DNA from: Nocardioides bizhenqiangii
Lineage (GTDB): Bacteria; Actinomycetota; Actinomycetes; Propionibacteriales; Nocardioidaceae
DNA: 64,000 bases
Assembly (NCBI RefSeq): GCF_034661235.1
Contig: NZ_CP141059.1
Location: forward strand, 496,001-560,000
Reading direction: 5' to 3'
This document shows, in pieces, positions 50,215-59,485 of this stretch (position 1 is the stretch's first letter; each line of letters begins with the position of its first letter). The notes beneath the pieces are model-generated. The model had not been told where the DNA came from. It did not search any database and was given only the letters and a program-made list of their open reading frames with translations. The position numbers and the translations under genes are program-made.

Positions 50215-51600
50215 ATGGGTAGCGCCGGTTTGGAGATAGCACGGGCAAAGATGGTCGACGCGGGCGTCGATCCGGTGGCGATCGAGACGTTCGCGCACTA
50301 CTACCGGCTGCTGGAGCACGGCGAGACCGGACTGATCGCGGAGTCGAGCATCGAGCCGGTCGACATCGAGCGGCTCGCGGACGCCGACGTGCCCGCCGAC
50401 GTCGCGGCCGACGCCCTCCGGCAGACCGCGATCATCAAGCTCAACGGCGGTCTCGGCACCTCGATGGGCATGGACCGCGCGAAGTCGCTGCTCTGCGTGC
50501 GCCGCGGTCTGTCCTTCCTCGACATCATCGCCCGGCAGGTGCTGCACCTGCGCGAGAAGTACGACGCTCCGCTGCCCCTGCTCTTCATGAACAGCTTCCG
50601 GACCCACGAGGACACCCTCGAGGCGCTGGCGCGCTACGAGAACCTCGCGGTCGACGGGCTGCCGCTGGACTTCCTGCAGAACAAGGAACCGAAGCTCCTC
50701 GCCAAGGGCCTGATCCCGGCGAGCTACCCGAAGGACCCCGACCTCGAGTGGTGTCCGCCCGGTCACGGCGACGTCTACACCGCACTCCGCGGCAGTGGCC
50801 TGCTCGACCGGCTGATCGAGCGGGGCTTCCGCTACGTCTTCATCTCCAACTCCGACAACCTCGGTGCCGTGCCGGCCCCGGAGGTCGCGGGCTGGTTCGC
50901 CGAGAGCGGTGCGCCGTTCGCGATCGAGGCGGTCCGCCGTACTCCCTCGGACAAGAAGGGCGGCCACTTCGCCCGGCGCAAGGCCGACGGCCGGCTGGTC
51001 CTGCGTGAGACCGCGCAGACCGCGAAGGAGGACCTGGCGGCGCTCGCCGACCTCGAGCGGCACCGGTTCACCTCGACCAACAACCTGTGGATCGACCTCC
51101 GCGCGCTCCGCGACACCCTCGACCAGCGCGACGGCGTGCTCGGCCTGCCGCTGATCAAGAACACCAAGAGCCTCGACCCCGGCGATCCGACCACCCCCGA
51201 GGTGATCCAGATCGAGACCGCGATGGGCGCGGCGATCGAGGTCTTCGAGGGAGCGACGCTGATCGAGGTCGGGCGCGACCGGTTCGTGCCGGTCAAGACG
51301 ACCAACGACCTCCTGGTGCTGCGCTCCGACGTCTACACGATCGGGGCGGACTTCGTGCTCGACCTGGTCGCCGCCGACGTGCCGTATGTGGACCTCGACC
51401 CCGCCCACTACAAGCTGGTCGGCGAGTTCGACAAGCGATTCCCCGAGGGCGCGCCGTCGATGGCCAAGGCGTCGTCGCTGAAGATCGAGGGCGACTGGAC
51501 CTTCGGCCACGGCGTCGAGATCGTCGGGGAGGTCGAGCTCGACGCCGACACGGCCCAGCGGGTGCCCGCCGGGGAGGTCATCACCGGCACCGATGGCTGA
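50215..51600 (+). CDS. UTP-glucose-1-phosphate uridylyltransferase, eukaryotic-like UDPGP type
   Basis: 461 residues from ATG 50215. Makes UDP-glucose. Nucleotide loop IIKLNGGLGTSMGMDRAKSLL, FMNSFRTHEDT, PPGHGDVYTAL, NSDNLGA, and KTTNDLLVLRSDVY are blocks of the long UDPGP family (Pfam PF01704), not of the short bacterial GalU. Yet it occupies the galU place in the conserved galU-moeA-rimJ gene order, which suggests replacement of one enzyme type by another. Overlaps moeA by 8 bases. Confidence 0.9.
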   Translation: MGSAGLEIARAKMVDAGVDPVAIETFAHYYRLLEHGETGLIAESSIEPVDIERLADADVPADVAADALRQTAIIKLNGGLGTSMGMDRAKSLLCVRRGLSFLDIIARQVLHLREKYDAPLPLLFMNSFRTHEDTLEALARYENLAVDGLPLDFLQNKEPKLLAKGLIPASYPKDPDLEWCPPGHGDVYTALRGSGLLDRLIERGFRYVFISNSDNLGAVPAPEVAGWFAESGAPFAIEAVRRTPSDKKGGHFARRKADGRLVLRETAQTAKEDLAALADLERHRFTSTNNLWIDLRALRDTLDQRDGVLGLPLIKNTKSLDPGDPTTPEVIQIETAMGAAIEVFEGATLIEVGRDRFVPVKTTNDLLVLRSDVYTIGADFVLDLVAADVPYVDLDPAHYKLVGEFDKRFPEGAPSMAKASSLKIEGDWTFGHGVEIVGEVELDADTAQRVPAGEVITGTDG

Positions 51601-52813
51601 TCCCGGGGTCTCCGTCGAGAGGCACCTCGAACGGGTCCTCGGCCTGGTGGCGCCACTGGCTCCGGTGACGGTGCCGATCGGCGACGCCGGGGGTCTCGTC
51701 TGTCCAGCGGACGTCCCGGCCCCGATCAGCCTGCCGCGATTCGACCATGCCGCGATGGACGGGTACGCCGTCCGGGCCGCCGACGTCGCGGACGCCGCGC
51801 CCGCCACCCCCGTGGTGCTGCCGGTCGCCGGCGTGGTCGCCGCCGGCGACGCCGCGCAGCCGACCCTCGTGCCCGGCACCGCCTGGCGGATCATGACCGG
51901 CGCCCCGGTGCCGGAGGGCGCCGACGCCGTCGTGCCCTTCGAGTGGACCGACCGGGGCCGGGAGACCGTGCGGATCGACGCGGCCGTGCCGGCTGCCCGA
52001 CACGTCCGGTTGGCCGGCGAGGACGTGGGCGAGGGGAGGGTCGCAGTTGCTGGCGGCACCAAGCTGGCGCCGCGACACCTCGCGCTGCTCGCCGCCGTCG
52101 GCACCGCGACGGTCGCGGTGCACCCGCCGCCGCGGGTCGCAGTGGTCGTGACCGGCCAGGAGCTCGCCGTGCCCGACGCGGAGCTGGCGGACCTGCCCGC
52201 CCATGTGCCCGACAGCAACAGCGTCGCGCTCGCCGCCGCCGCCCGCGCCGCCGGAGCGCGGGTCGTGTCGTTCGGGCCCGTCCCGGACGATCCACAGCTC
52301 CTCCTCGACCAGCTGGCGGAGGCGGCCGAGGTCGCCGACCTCGTCGTCACCACCGGAGGGGTCTCGGCCGGCGACCACGACGTGGTGAAGGCGGCACTGC
52401 GCGATCGGGAGGGCTTCTGGTTCGGCTCGGTCGCGGTGAAGCCTGGACGGCCGCAAGGCGCCGGTGCGGTCACCGCGACCGGAGGGCGCCAGGTGCCGGT
52501 CGTCTCGCTGCCGGGCACACCCGTGGCGGCGTACTCCTCGTTCCGGCTGTTCGCCGAGCCGGCGATCCGGGCCCTGGCCGGCCAGTCCCCGCGGGCGGTC
52601 GGGCGCGCGCTCCTGGAGGCTCCGGTCGAGGTCGCCGCCGACCGGACGCTGGTGCTGCCGGCGGCGTACGTCGCTCCCGGACGGGTCGCCCAGCTGGCCG
52701 GCCACGTCGGCCACTCCCAGCGGTTGCTGGCGGCCGCCGACGTGCTCCTCGTCGTGCCGCCGGGCGGAGCCCCGCTGCCCGCGGGCGCCGAGGTCGTGAT
52801 CCTTCCCCTCTGA
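51593..52813 (+). CDS. moeA: MoeA-type molybdopterin molybdotransferase or Glp (gephyrin-like) protein
   Basis: 406 residues. Inserts Mo into molybdopterin in classical MoeA. Domain 3 blocks: DHAAMDGYAVRAADV, GTAWRIMTGAPVPEGADAVV, TTGGVSAGDHDVVK, VKPGRPQGAG, SLPGTPVAAYSSF. Moco genes moaC and mog follow directly, supporting MoeA activity. However this locus is where corynebacteria carry Glp, a MoeA paralogue that binds FtsZ and the membrane receptor GlpR; a GlpR-like gene is present at 54.6 kb, so a division role is also possible. Confidence 0.92.
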   Translation: MADPGVSVERHLERVLGLVAPLAPVTVPIGDAGGLVCPADVPAPISLPRFDHAAMDGYAVRAADVADAAPATPVVLPVAGVVAAGDAAQPTLVPGTAWRIMTGAPVPEGADAVVPFEWTDRGRETVRIDAAVPAARHVRLAGEDVGEGRVAVAGGTKLAPRHLALLAAVGTATVAVHPPPRVAVVVTGQELAVPDAELADLPAHVPDSNSVALAAAARAAGARVVSFGPVPDDPQLLLDQLAEAAEVADLVVTTGGVSAGDHDVVKAALRDREGFWFGSVAVKPGRPQGAGAVTATGGRQVPVVSLPGTPVAAYSSFRLFAEPAIRALAGQSPRAVGRALLEAPVEVAADRTLVLPAAYVAPGRVAQLAGHVGHSQRLLAAADVLLVVPPGGAPLPAGAEVVILPL

Positions 52814-52822
52814 GGGTGGATC

Positions 52823-53308
52823 ATGGACCCCATGAGTGACCCGTCCCGACTGACCCACGTCGACGAGACCGGCGCCGCCCGGATGGTCGACGTCTCGGGA
52901 AAGGCGGTGACCGTGCGGACCGCGACCGCGTCCGGCCGGGTGCTGGTGGCACCCGAGGTGGTCGCGCTGCTCCGCGGCGAGGGGGTGCCGAAGGGAGACG
53001 CGCTCGCGGTCGCCAGGGTGGCCGGGATCATGGGCGCCAAGCGCACGCCGGACCTGGTCCCGCTGTGTCACCCGCTTGCGATCTCCGGCGTCACCGTCGA
53101 CCTCACCGTGGCTGACGACGCGGTGGAGATCGTCGCGACGGTGAGGACCAGTGACCGCACCGGTGTCGAGATGGAGGCGCTCACCGCGGTCTCGGTCGCG
53201 GCGCTGACCGTCGTGGACATGGTGAAGGCGGTCGACAAGGGCGCGGTGATCAGTGACGTCCGGGTCGAGTCAAAGACCGGTGGGAAGTCGGGGGACTGGT
53301 CGCGATGA
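52823..53308 (+). CDS. moaC: Cyclic pyranopterin monophosphate synthase MoaC
   Basis: 161 residues; ATG 52823 has GAGGG 6 bases upstream (ATG 52832 is an alternative). Second step of molybdopterin synthesis. Blocks: [88 protein letters not shown]. Its stop overlaps the mog start by 4 bases. Confidence 0.95.
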   Translation: MDPMSDPSRLTHVDETGAARMVDVSGKAVTVRTATASGRVLVAPEVVALLRGEGVPKGDALAVARVAGIMGAKRTPDLVPLCHPLAISGVTVDLTVADDAVEIVATVRTSDRTGVEMEALTAVSVAALTVVDMVKAVDKGAVISDVRVESKTGGKSGDWSR

Positions 53309-53808
53309 TCACCCCGAAGACGACCGATGCGGAGGGGCTCCCGGCGGTGGTGGTCGTCGCGTCCAACCGCGCCGCGGCCGGTGTCTACGAGGACACGACC
53401 GGGCCGCTGATCGTCGACGCCCTCCGTGCGCTCGGCTTCGCCGTCGACGACCCGGTGGTCCGTCCCGACGGCGACCCGGTCGGGGCGGCGATCGAGCTCG
53501 CCGTGCGTGGCGGTGCGCGGGTCGTGCTCACCACCGGCGGCACCGGGCTCACGCCGACCGACCGGACCCCCGACGTCACCCGACCGTTGCTCGACCGCGA
53601 GGTGCCCGGTCTCGCGGAGGCGATCCGCGTCGCCGGCGTGGCGAAGGGCGTACCGACGGCTGCTCTCTCGCGCGGCCTGGCCGGCGTGGCGGGGAGCTGC
53701 CTGGTGGTCAACCTGCCGGGCTCGCGCGGCGGGGTGAAGGACGCGCTCGAGGTGCTCGGACCGGTGCTCCAGCACGCCGTCGAGCAGATCGTGGGGAGCG
53801 ATCATTGA
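53305..53808 (+). CDS. mog: MogA/MoaB-type molybdopterin adenylyltransferase
   Basis: 167 residues. Adenylates molybdopterin before Mo insertion. [40 protein letters not shown] and [17 protein letters not shown] are family blocks. Between moaC and the RimJ-like gene with 4-base overlaps on both sides. Confidence 0.93.
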   Translation: MITPKTTDAEGLPAVVVVASNRAAAGVYEDTTGPLIVDALRALGFAVDDPVVRPDGDPVGAAIELAVRGGARVVLTTGGTGLTPTDRTPDVTRPLLDREVPGLAEAIRVAGVAKGVPTAALSRGLAGVAGSCLVVNLPGSRGGVKDALEVLGPVLQHAVEQIVGSDH

Positions 53809-54485
53809 GTCGAGACGAGCGGATCCGCCGGTTGGGGCGGGAGCGGATGATCACCTCGGTCCCGGGCCGCGCCTGGCCCAACCAGCTGATGTCCGGCACC
53901 GACCCGGTCGTCACGCTGCGGCCGGTCCGGCGCTCGGACGCGGGCGCCTGGCGCGCTGCCCGCCGCCGCAACGCGACCTGGCTGTCCCCGTGGGACGCCA
54001 CCGTCCCGCCGGGCGGTGACGCCCGGCCGACCACCTTCTCCGCCCTCGTCCGCCGGCTCACCAAGGCCGCGCGACGCGGGACGACGTACCCCTTCGTCAT
54101 CGAGGTCGACGGCAGGTTCGCCGGCCAGGTCAGCATCAACAACATCGTGCGGGGGTCGGCGCAGTTCGGCTCGGTGGGCTACTGGATCGACCACGAGTTC
54201 GCCGGTCGGGGCGTGACACCGCGGGCCGTCGCGATGGCGATCGACCACTGCTTCTTCACCGCGAAGCTGCACCGGCTCGAGATCTGCATCCGGCCCGAGA
54301 ACACGAACTCGCTCCGCGTGGTCGAGAAGCTCGGCATCCGCGAGATCGGCTATGCCCCGCGCTTCCTGCACATCGACGGGGCCTGGCGCGACCACCGGAT
54401 CTTCGCGATCACCAAGGAGGAGGTCCCGCGCGGCCTCCTCGCCCGGCTCGACGAGTCGGGTGGAGACGCGTCGGCCAGCGGGTGA
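53805..54485 (+). CDS. rimJ: RimJ/RimL-type GNAT N-acetyltransferase
   Basis: 226 residues from TTG 53805, overlapping the mog stop; ATG 53847 with GGGAG upstream is an alternative that removes 14 residues. Blocks: VVTLRPVRRSDAGAWRAAR, PFVIEVDGRFAGQVSI, GYWIDHEFAGRGVTPRAVAMAIDHCF (acetyl-CoA loop) and PENTNSLRVVEKLGIRE. Acetylates protein N-termini, ribosomal S5 in E. coli. Position after moeA matches Rv0995. Confidence 0.9.
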   Translation: MSRDERIRRLGRERMITSVPGRAWPNQLMSGTDPVVTLRPVRRSDAGAWRAARRRNATWLSPWDATVPPGGDARPTTFSALVRRLTKAARRGTTYPFVIEVDGRFAGQVSINNIVRGSAQFGSVGYWIDHEFAGRGVTPRAVAMAIDHCFFTAKLHRLEICIRPENTNSLRVVEKLGIREIGYAPRFLHIDGAWRDHRIFAITKEEVPRGLLARLDESGGDASASG

Positions 54486-54574
54486 CCGCAAATCACACCA
54501 GTCACATCCGTCAATCTGTGACACACCGATAGACATACGTCCCGAACTGCATCACCCGGCCTAGCCTCTCGGGT

Positions 54575-55402
54575 GTGGACCTGAGCGCGTTGATCTTCGT
54601 CGCCCTGGCGGTTGCCTGGGCCGTCTACCTCATCCCCAAGGCGCTCAAGCACCACGAGATCGACCGCGTCAGCCGGTCTGTCGAGAGCTTCTCCGACCGG
54701 GTGCGGGTGCTCGCGCGACGCGAACCGGTCTCGGCCGGGCAGGCGGCGCTCGTGGTCAGCTCCTCCGGTACGACGGTGGCCGTTGCTGTCGATCCCGTCG
54801 CCGAGCCGTCGGTCGGCGAGAGGGACGAGATCGCAGCACCTGCTCCGACGACAGCGCCGCAGGTCCGCGCGCACAAGGCGGCTGCAGCCCGCGCCGCCCA
54901 GCGCCGGCGGCGGGTGCTCGGCACCACCCTGCTCGCCAACCTGGGCGTCGTCGGGCTGGCAGCAGCCGGCGTGATCGGTTGGGCCTGGGAGGCGATCCCG
55001 GCGACGCTCCTCGTCGCCTGGCTCGTCGCCTGCCGGCTGATGGTCCGCAAGGAACGGGCCGTCCGGGTCGCCGGCACGACACCGGTCCGCAAGCGCCGTA
55101 CCACGCTTGCGGACCAGGTGATCGCCGACGAGGACGCGTCCGACGACACCGGCGAGATCGCCGTGGTCGCGGACGCGCCTGCCGTTCCCGGCGGCTGGGA
55201 CCCGGTGCCCGTCACGCTGCCGACGTACGTCGACAAGGCCACTGCCGGCCGCACCGTCCGCACCATCGATCTCGACTCGACCGGGGTGTGGAGCTCGGGC
55301 CGCAACGCCGTCGACTCCGCTCTCGCTCGCGAGGCGGACCAGCAGAAGGCAGAGCAGGCAGAGCAGTCAGGGCCGGAGGAGCGCCGCGTCTCCGGCGCCT
55401 GA
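54575..55402 (+). CDS. Membrane protein, GlpR/Rv0996-like
   Basis: 275 residues, GTG 54575, with TAGCCT 8 bases upstream as a possible -10 box of a leaderless mRNA. N-terminal helix (LIFVALAVAWAVYLIPKAL), cytoplasmic stretch, then two close helices (LLANLGVVGLAAAGVIGWAW and IPATLLVAWLVACRLMV), and an acidic tail with PTYVDKATAGRTVRTIDL. The shape and locus match Rv0996/GlpR, the membrane receptor of gephyrin-like Glp reported in Corynebacterium cell division. Inferred from position and topology only. Confidence 0.75.
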   Translation: MDLSALIFVALAVAWAVYLIPKALKHHEIDRVSRSVESFSDRVRVLARREPVSAGQAALVVSSSGTTVAVAVDPVAEPSVGERDEIAAPAPTTAPQVRAHKAAAARAAQRRRRVLGTTLLANLGVVGLAAAGVIGWAWEAIPATLLVAWLVACRLMVRKERAVRVAGTTPVRKRRTTLADQVIADEDASDDTGEIAVVADAPAVPGGWDPVPVTLPTYVDKATAGRTVRTIDLDSTGVWSSGRNAVDSALAREADQQKAEQAEQSGPEERRVSGA

Positions 55403-55473
55403 GCAAGCCCGTCCTCCGGGGCCACCTGGATTCGGAACGGCCGGAGCGCTGGTGCTACCGTTTCCCCTCGCTT

Positions 55474-55550
<77 letters not shown>

Positions 55551-55552
55551 AA

Positions 55553-55604
55553 CTCTCTGTAAACCCGCTGGTCAGAGAGCCCTGCCCGGATCCTGAGATC
55601 CGGG
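55553..55604. terminator. Two hairpins after tRNA-Ala
   Basis: CTCTCTG...CAGAGAG (55553-55579) and CCCGGATC-CTGA-GATCCGGG (55585-55604). The second is extended by CCTGC/GCAGG flanks. They lie directly behind the tRNA and should end its transcript. The rest of the gap to 55747 shows nothing. Confidence 0.7.
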
Positions 55605-55747
55605 AGCAGGCAGCAAAGCTCAGCAGAAGGTCAGCACAAGCCGGGTGACCGGCAGCCGGTCTCGGCGTGCCTGGGCCGGTCTTGGGGTCCTGCGGCGGGC
55701 TCGAGCACCTGTGGTGCGGTCGCGATCCGGTCCTGACGAGGCGTGCT

Positions 55748-57145
55748 TCACGGCCAGTCCACGCTGAAGTACTGCGTCTCCTGGTACTCGCGAATACCGT
55801 CGCGCGCGCCTTCGCGTCCGATTCCGCTTTGCTTGAAGCCTCCGAACGGTGCGGCGGGGTCGGAGACGACACCCCGGTTGACGCCGACCATGCCGGCCTC
55901 CAGCGACTCGGCGATGCGCAGCGCGTCCTGGAGCCGGCCGGCGTAGACGTACGCCGCCAGGCCGAACTCGCTGTCGTTGGCCCGGGCGACCATCTCCGAC
56001 TCATCGGTCCATTCGATGACGGTGACGACCGGGCCGAAGATCTCCTCGCGAGCGATCCGCATGCCCGGCTGGACGTCGGTGAGCAGCGTCGCCGGGTAGC
56101 GCCAGCCGGTCTCGGAGGTCCGCCCGCGGTGCCGCACCACAGCCCCGGCCGACACCGCCTCGTCGACCAGTGCCGTGACACCGGCGACCGCCTCGGCGCT
56201 GATCAGCGGTGCGACCTCCAGAGCTTCGACCTCGTCGCCGAGGGCGGCGACGAACTCGTCGAGACAGTCGGCATGCACGAAGAACCGGTTGGCGGCAGTG
56301 CAGGCCTGCCCGCCGTTACGGAACTTGGCGATCATCGCGCCGGCGACGGCAGCCTCGATGTCGGCGTCGGCCGTGACCACGAACGGCGCGTTCCCACCGA
56401 GCTCCATGCTGCTGTTGAGCACCCGCTCGGCAGCCTGCTTGAGCAGGGTGCGGCCGACGCCGGTGGAACCGGTGAAGGAGACCTTGCGCACCCGCGGGTC
56501 CTCGAGCCAGGTGGTGACGACTTCAGCCGGAGCCGTCGTCGACACGACATTGACCACACCCTCGGGCACGCCGGCCTCGACCAGGAGCTCCGCGATGGCA
56601 AGCGCGGTCAGCGGCGTCTCGGCCGCGGGCTTGAGGACCACGGTGCACCCGGCGGCGAGAGCCGGGGCGATCTTTCGCGTCGCCATGGCGGCCGGGAAGT
56701 TCCACGGCGTGATCAGTGCGGCCACGCCGACCGGCCGGTGGGTCACGATCGTGCGGGTGCCACCCGCCGGGGAGACGCCGTACGCACCCTCGGTGCGCAC
56801 CGCTTCCTCGGAGAACCAACGGAAGAACTCCGCGGCGTACGCGACTTCGGCGCGAGCGTCCGCCTCGACCTTGCCGTTCTCGGCCGTGATCAGCGCTGTC
56901 AGCCGGTCGCTGTCGTCGACGATCAGCTCGTACGCGCGGCGGAGGATCTCGGCCCGCACGCGCGGCGCCGTCGCAGCCCACGACGGGAAGGCGGCAGCCG
57001 CGGCGTCGACCGCAGCGGTGGCGTCGGCCGCGGTGCCGTCGGGGACGACGGCGATGACCTGCGTCGTGGCCGGATCGCGCACCTCGAACGTGCTGGCGTC
57101 GTCGAGCGGCCCGCCGGCGACAGCGGGCTCGGTGAAGGCAGTCAT
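55748..57145 (-). CDS. gabD: NAD(P)-dependent succinate-semialdehyde dehydrogenase
   Basis: 465 residues. Oxidises succinate semialdehyde to succinate. Blocks: PWNFPAAMATRKIAPALAAGCTVVLKPA, FTGSTGVGRTLLKQ, MELGGNAPFVV (catalytic Glu), FRNGGQACTAANRFFV (catalytic Cys), EEIFGPVV. Start overlaps the gabT stop by one base (TGATG), so the two are coupled. Confidence 0.92.
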   Translation of the reverse strand: MTAFTEPAVAGGPLDDASTFEVRDPATTQVIAVVPDGTAADATAAVDAAAAAFPSWAATAPRVRAEILRRAYELIVDDSDRLTALITAENGKVEADARAEVAYAAEFFRWFSEEAVRTEGAYGVSPAGGTRTIVTHRPVGVAALITPWNFPAAMATRKIAPALAAGCTVVLKPAAETPLTALAIAELLVEAGVPEGVVNVVSTTAPAEVVTTWLEDPRVRKVSFTGSTGVGRTLLKQAAERVLNSSMELGGNAPFVVTADADIEAAVAGAMIAKFRNGGQACTAANRFFVHADCLDEFVAALGDEVEALEVAPLISAEAVAGVTALVDEAVSAGAVVRHRGRTSETGWRYPATLLTDVQPGMRIAREEIFGPVVTVIEWTDESEMVARANDSEFGLAAYVYAGRLQDALRIAESLEAGMVGVNRGVVSDPAAPFGGFKQSGIGREGARDGIREYQETQYFSVDWP

Positions 57146-58470
57146 CAGCTCTTCCGGAAGATGTCTTCGAGGATGGTGAGCGCCTCGGCCAGCAGATGGT
57201 CGGGCATGGCCAGGGGCGGGAGGAACCGCAAGACGTTGCCGTAGGTGCCGCAGGTGAGGACGACGACGCCCTCAGCGTGGGCGGCCGAGGCGACGGCCTT
57301 GGTCAGGTCGGGGTCGGGCTCGGTGGTGCCGGCCTTCACCAGTTCGACGGCGACCATGGCTCCACGACCGCGGACGTCGCCGATCCGGTCGTCGCCGAAT
57401 GCCTGCAACCGCTCGACCAGGGTCTTGCCGATGTGGCGGGCCCGGTCTACCAGGTGCTCAGTCTCGATCGTCTCGATCACGGCGAGTGCGGCCGCGCAGG
57501 CGAGCGGATTTCCCCCGTAGGTGCCACCGAGGCCGCCGACGTGGGGGGCGTCCATCAGCTCCGCACGTCCGGTCACCGCGGCGAGCGGCAGCCCGCCGGC
57601 GATGCCCTTCGCGGTGACGATCAGGTCGGGTACGACGCCCTCATGGTCGCAGGCGAACAGGTCGCCGGTGCGGGCGAATCCGGTCTGCACCTCGTCGGCG
57701 ACGAAGACCACGCCGTTGTCTTTGCACCACTGGACCAGTGCGGGGAGGAACCCGTCGGCGGGGACGATGAACCCGCCCTCCCCTTGGATCGGCTCGATCA
57801 CCACCGCGGCGAGGTTGGCGGCCCCGACCTGCTTCTCGATGACATCGATCGCGCGGGCAGCCGCCTCCTCGCCGGCAAGACCGCCGTCGCGGAACGGGTA
57901 GGAGAGCGGTGCCCGGTACACCTCGGCCGCGAACGGTCCGAAGCCGTGCTTGTAGGGCATGTTCTTGGCGGTCATCGCCATCGTGAGGTTGGTGCGGCCG
58001 TGGTACGCGTGGTCGAACACCACCACGCCCTGGCGCTTGGTGGCGACACGGGCGATCTTGACCGCGTTCTCGACGGCTTCGGCGCCGGAGTTGAACAGCG
58101 CAGTGCGCTTCTCGTGCGAGCCCGGCGTGAGCCGGTTCAGCGCCTCCGCGACGCGGACGTAGCCGTCGTACGGCGTGACCATGAAGCAGGTGTGGGTGAA
58201 GGCCCGTACCTGCGCGGAGACGGCGTCGACGACGCGCGGAGCGCTGTTGCCGACCGATGTCACAGCGATGCCCGAGCCGAGATCGATGAGCGAATTGCCG
58301 TCGACGTCCACGACGACCCCGCCGCCCGCCCGCTCGGCGAACACCGGCATCGTCGTGCCGACGCCGGACGCGACGGCTGAGTTCTTGCGCCGCATGAGCT
58401 CGATCGACCGGGGGCCGGGCAACTGGGTGACGAGCCGGCGTTGCTGGGCGATGGGGGTGCCGTCGGACAT
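57145..58470 (-). CDS. gabT: 4-aminobutyrate aminotransferase
   Basis: 441 residues. PLP enzyme moving the amino group of GABA to 2-oxoglutarate. ALFNSGAEAVENAVKIAR binds PLP phosphate, FVADEVQTGFARTG holds the Asp to the pyridine N, and VTAKGIAGGLPLAAVTG the Schiff-base Lys; GGTYGGNPLACAAAL follows. Divergent from a LysR gene across 127 bases that contain a strong palindrome. Confidence 0.94.
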   Translation of the reverse strand: MSDGTPIAQQRRLVTQLPGPRSIELMRRKNSAVASGVGTTMPVFAERAGGGVVVDVDGNSLIDLGSGIAVTSVGNSAPRVVDAVSAQVRAFTHTCFMVTPYDGYVRVAEALNRLTPGSHEKRTALFNSGAEAVENAVKIARVATKRQGVVVFDHAYHGRTNLTMAMTAKNMPYKHGFGPFAAEVYRAPLSYPFRDGGLAGEEAAARAIDVIEKQVGAANLAAVVIEPIQGEGGFIVPADGFLPALVQWCKDNGVVFVADEVQTGFARTGDLFACDHEGVVPDLIVTAKGIAGGLPLAAVTGRAELMDAPHVGGLGGTYGGNPLACAAALAVIETIETEHLVDRARHIGKTLVERLQAFGDDRIGDVRGRGAMVAVELVKAGTTEPDPDLTKAVASAAHAEGVVVLTCGTYGNVLRFLPPLAMPDHLLAEALTILEDIFRKS

Positions 58471-58543
58471 GCGGTTCCTCCTCGAAGGCTTGGTGCATTC
58501 GAGTCTGCCTCGTTCGTTCTATGCTGTCCAATACTTGTCTGTT

Positions 58544-58573
58544 CCAGATAAGATGCCTGCCAGGCATATCTGG
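58544..58573. promoter_or_regulatory. LysR-type operator between gabT and lysR
   Basis: CCAGAT, AAG, ATGCCTG, C, CAGGCAT, ATCTGG: two nested inverted pairs around one base, the left side having 3 extra bases. 24 bases upstream of the LysR start and 73 upstream of gabT, the usual geometry for autoregulation and divergent activation. Confidence 0.75.
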
Positions 58574-58597
58574 CTTCCCGACGCGGAGGTGTGTGGA

Positions 58598-59476
58598 ATG
58601 GAACTACGGCACCTCCGCTATTTCGTTGCGACGGCCGAGGAGGGCACTGTCAGCGCGGCGGCCGCCCGCCTGCACGTGACGCAGCCCGGTCTCTCCCGCC
58701 AGTTGCGCCAACTCGAGCAGGAGCTCGGCGTCGACCTGTTCGACCGGGCAAGCGGACGGCTCGCGATCGCTGGCACAGGCAGGGCACTTCTCCCACTGGC
58801 GCGTGACCTGCTGAACCGCGCGGAGGCGTTCAAAGTGGCCGCCACCTTCCATGCCCACGGCCGACTCGACCGCATCACGGTCGGCGCCCCAACGGTGACG
58901 CTGACCGACGTGGTGGCGCCGTTCATCGTGACCCTGACGACGGGCGATCCGATCGCCTCCGTGTTCGAGGTGGACGGCCGTGACCCGCTGGAGGCGCTGC
59001 GTCGAGGAGCCGACCTGGCGATCGGAAACATTCGGCCGCAAGCGCCATACCGCGCGCGGGAACTCGCGGTTCTGCCTGTTTGGGCATACGTCCCACCGGG
59101 GCATCCGTGGGCGACACGAGGGCGAGTCGCGCTCCATGAACTTCTTGCCGAAACCCTCATCTGCCTGCCCTCTGACTTCAGCGCGCGCCAGGCATTGGAT
59201 GCAGCGGTCGCCACCGCAGGCGCGACCTATTCCGTGTTGCTCGAGGCAGCAAACGGCACGGTCGCGCAGGCGCTGACGGCCTCAGGACGCGGAGTCACCG
59301 TCGCCTCTGATGACCCGCGGTTCGGGCTGGTGCCACTCGAGATCGACATCGACCAACGACCGCTCAGTATCCGCCTCGTTGCCGTGTGGGATTCGCGTCA
59401 TGCCGCGGCAGCCACCATCGACGAGTTCGCCGAGCGGCTGGGTGCCTTCGTGCGCGAGCGATACAACGTCGGGTGA
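58598..59476 (+). CDS. LysR family regulator of the gab genes
   Basis: 292 residues from ATG 58598 (GGAGG 9 bases upstream). HTH: HLRYFVATAEEGTVSAAAARLHVTQPGLSRQLRQLEQELGVDLFDRASGRL. The effector domain has the two periplasmic-binding-like halves (ITVGAPTVTLTDVVAPFI ... VTVASDDPRFGLV). GABA or succinate semialdehyde are plausible effectors, from context. Confidence 0.93.
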   Translation: MELRHLRYFVATAEEGTVSAAAARLHVTQPGLSRQLRQLEQELGVDLFDRASGRLAIAGTGRALLPLARDLLNRAEAFKVAATFHAHGRLDRITVGAPTVTLTDVVAPFIVTLTTGDPIASVFEVDGRDPLEALRRGADLAIGNIRPQAPYRARELAVLPVWAYVPPGHPWATRGRVALHELLAETLICLPSDFSARQALDAAVATAGATYSVLLEAANGTVAQALTASGRGVTVASDDPRFGLVPLEIDIDQRPLSIRLVAVWDSRHAAAATIDEFAERLGAFVRERYNVG

Positions 59477-59485
59477 CTCGCCGTC

